Positions 63,931 to 64,000 of a stretch of DNA of 64,000 nt are shown one piece after another. The first letter of the stretch is position 1. Each line of letters begins with the position of its first letter. A program made the position numbers and the translations under genes. The stretch is from Albula goreensis (lineage: Eukaryota > Chordata > Actinopteri > Albuliformes > Albulidae): contig CM040751.1 of assembly GCA_022829145.1 (NCBI GenBank), positions 1,178,001 through 1,242,000 of the forward strand. The letters run 5' to 3'. The notes beneath the pieces are model-generated. The model searched no databases, was not told where the DNA came from, and worked only from the letters and a program-made list of their open reading frames with translations.

Positions 63931-64000
63931 GCGGGTTCACCTTCTTGCACTTTTGTTGATAGACAAGGCAGCAGGCCAATCCCGGCTGAGCGGCTCCGAG

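Overview
This window is nuclear DNA of a teleost fish. The evidence is spliced vertebrate genes with GT/AG introns, Tc1-like, hAT, L1-like and L2-like elements of fish type, a tRNA-derived SINE, many CA/GT/CT microsatellites and several minisatellites. No bacterial or viral gene was seen. Four protein-coding genes can be read, all on the + strand, and all four have human relatives on chromosome arm 19q.

Layout. (1) Positions 1-4191 hold the last six exons of a large-subunit calpain, tentatively capn12, with three different minisatellites in two of its introns. (2) Positions 4761-6217 are a decayed Tc1-like transposon with clear terminal inverted repeats and TA flanks. (3) From about 6.3 to 21 kb no gene was recognised. 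That stretch holds a CpG-rich TATA-containing promoter-like segment (6.3-6.7 kb), a G-quadruplex-prone run (10.13 kb), a 42-bp minisatellite (12.0-12.7 kb) and a 1-kb dispersed repeat (14.8-15.8 kb). (4) From 21.0 to 28.9 kb lies fosb: an upstream promoter with a perfect CArG/SRE beside CRE-like sites, four coding exons (371 residues), a second promoter-like cluster inside intron 1 and a CA-rich 3' region. (5) From 29 to 44 kb is a gene-poor, transposon-rich stretch: an L1-like LINE 3' end, an L2-like LINE 3' end and a hAT transposase gene with frameshifts, the last sitting between two direct copies of the DNA just upstream of the next gene. (6) Positions 44037-55357 are the eight-exon C19orf47 homologue (407 residues, SAM-like domain). 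Its large intron 2 holds a SINE, two similar 22-nt-arm hairpins and a Tc1-like element split by a nested hAT-type MITE. (7) Positions 60167-60554 are exon 1 of ttc9b, preceded by a strong match to the REST/NRSF RE1 element. The remaining ttc9b exons lie beyond the window.

The genes do not form a pathway. The interest is in synteny (two separate human 19q segments joined), regulation (an SRE/CRE immediate-early promoter for fosb, an RE1 silencer for the neuronal gene ttc9b), and rearrangement upstream of C19orf47. I found no convincing undescribed protein system. The most unusual structures are the rearranged duplicated upstream region of C19orf47, the paired intronic hairpins, and the internal promoter-like cluster of fosb. 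All calls come from reading the sequence without database searches.
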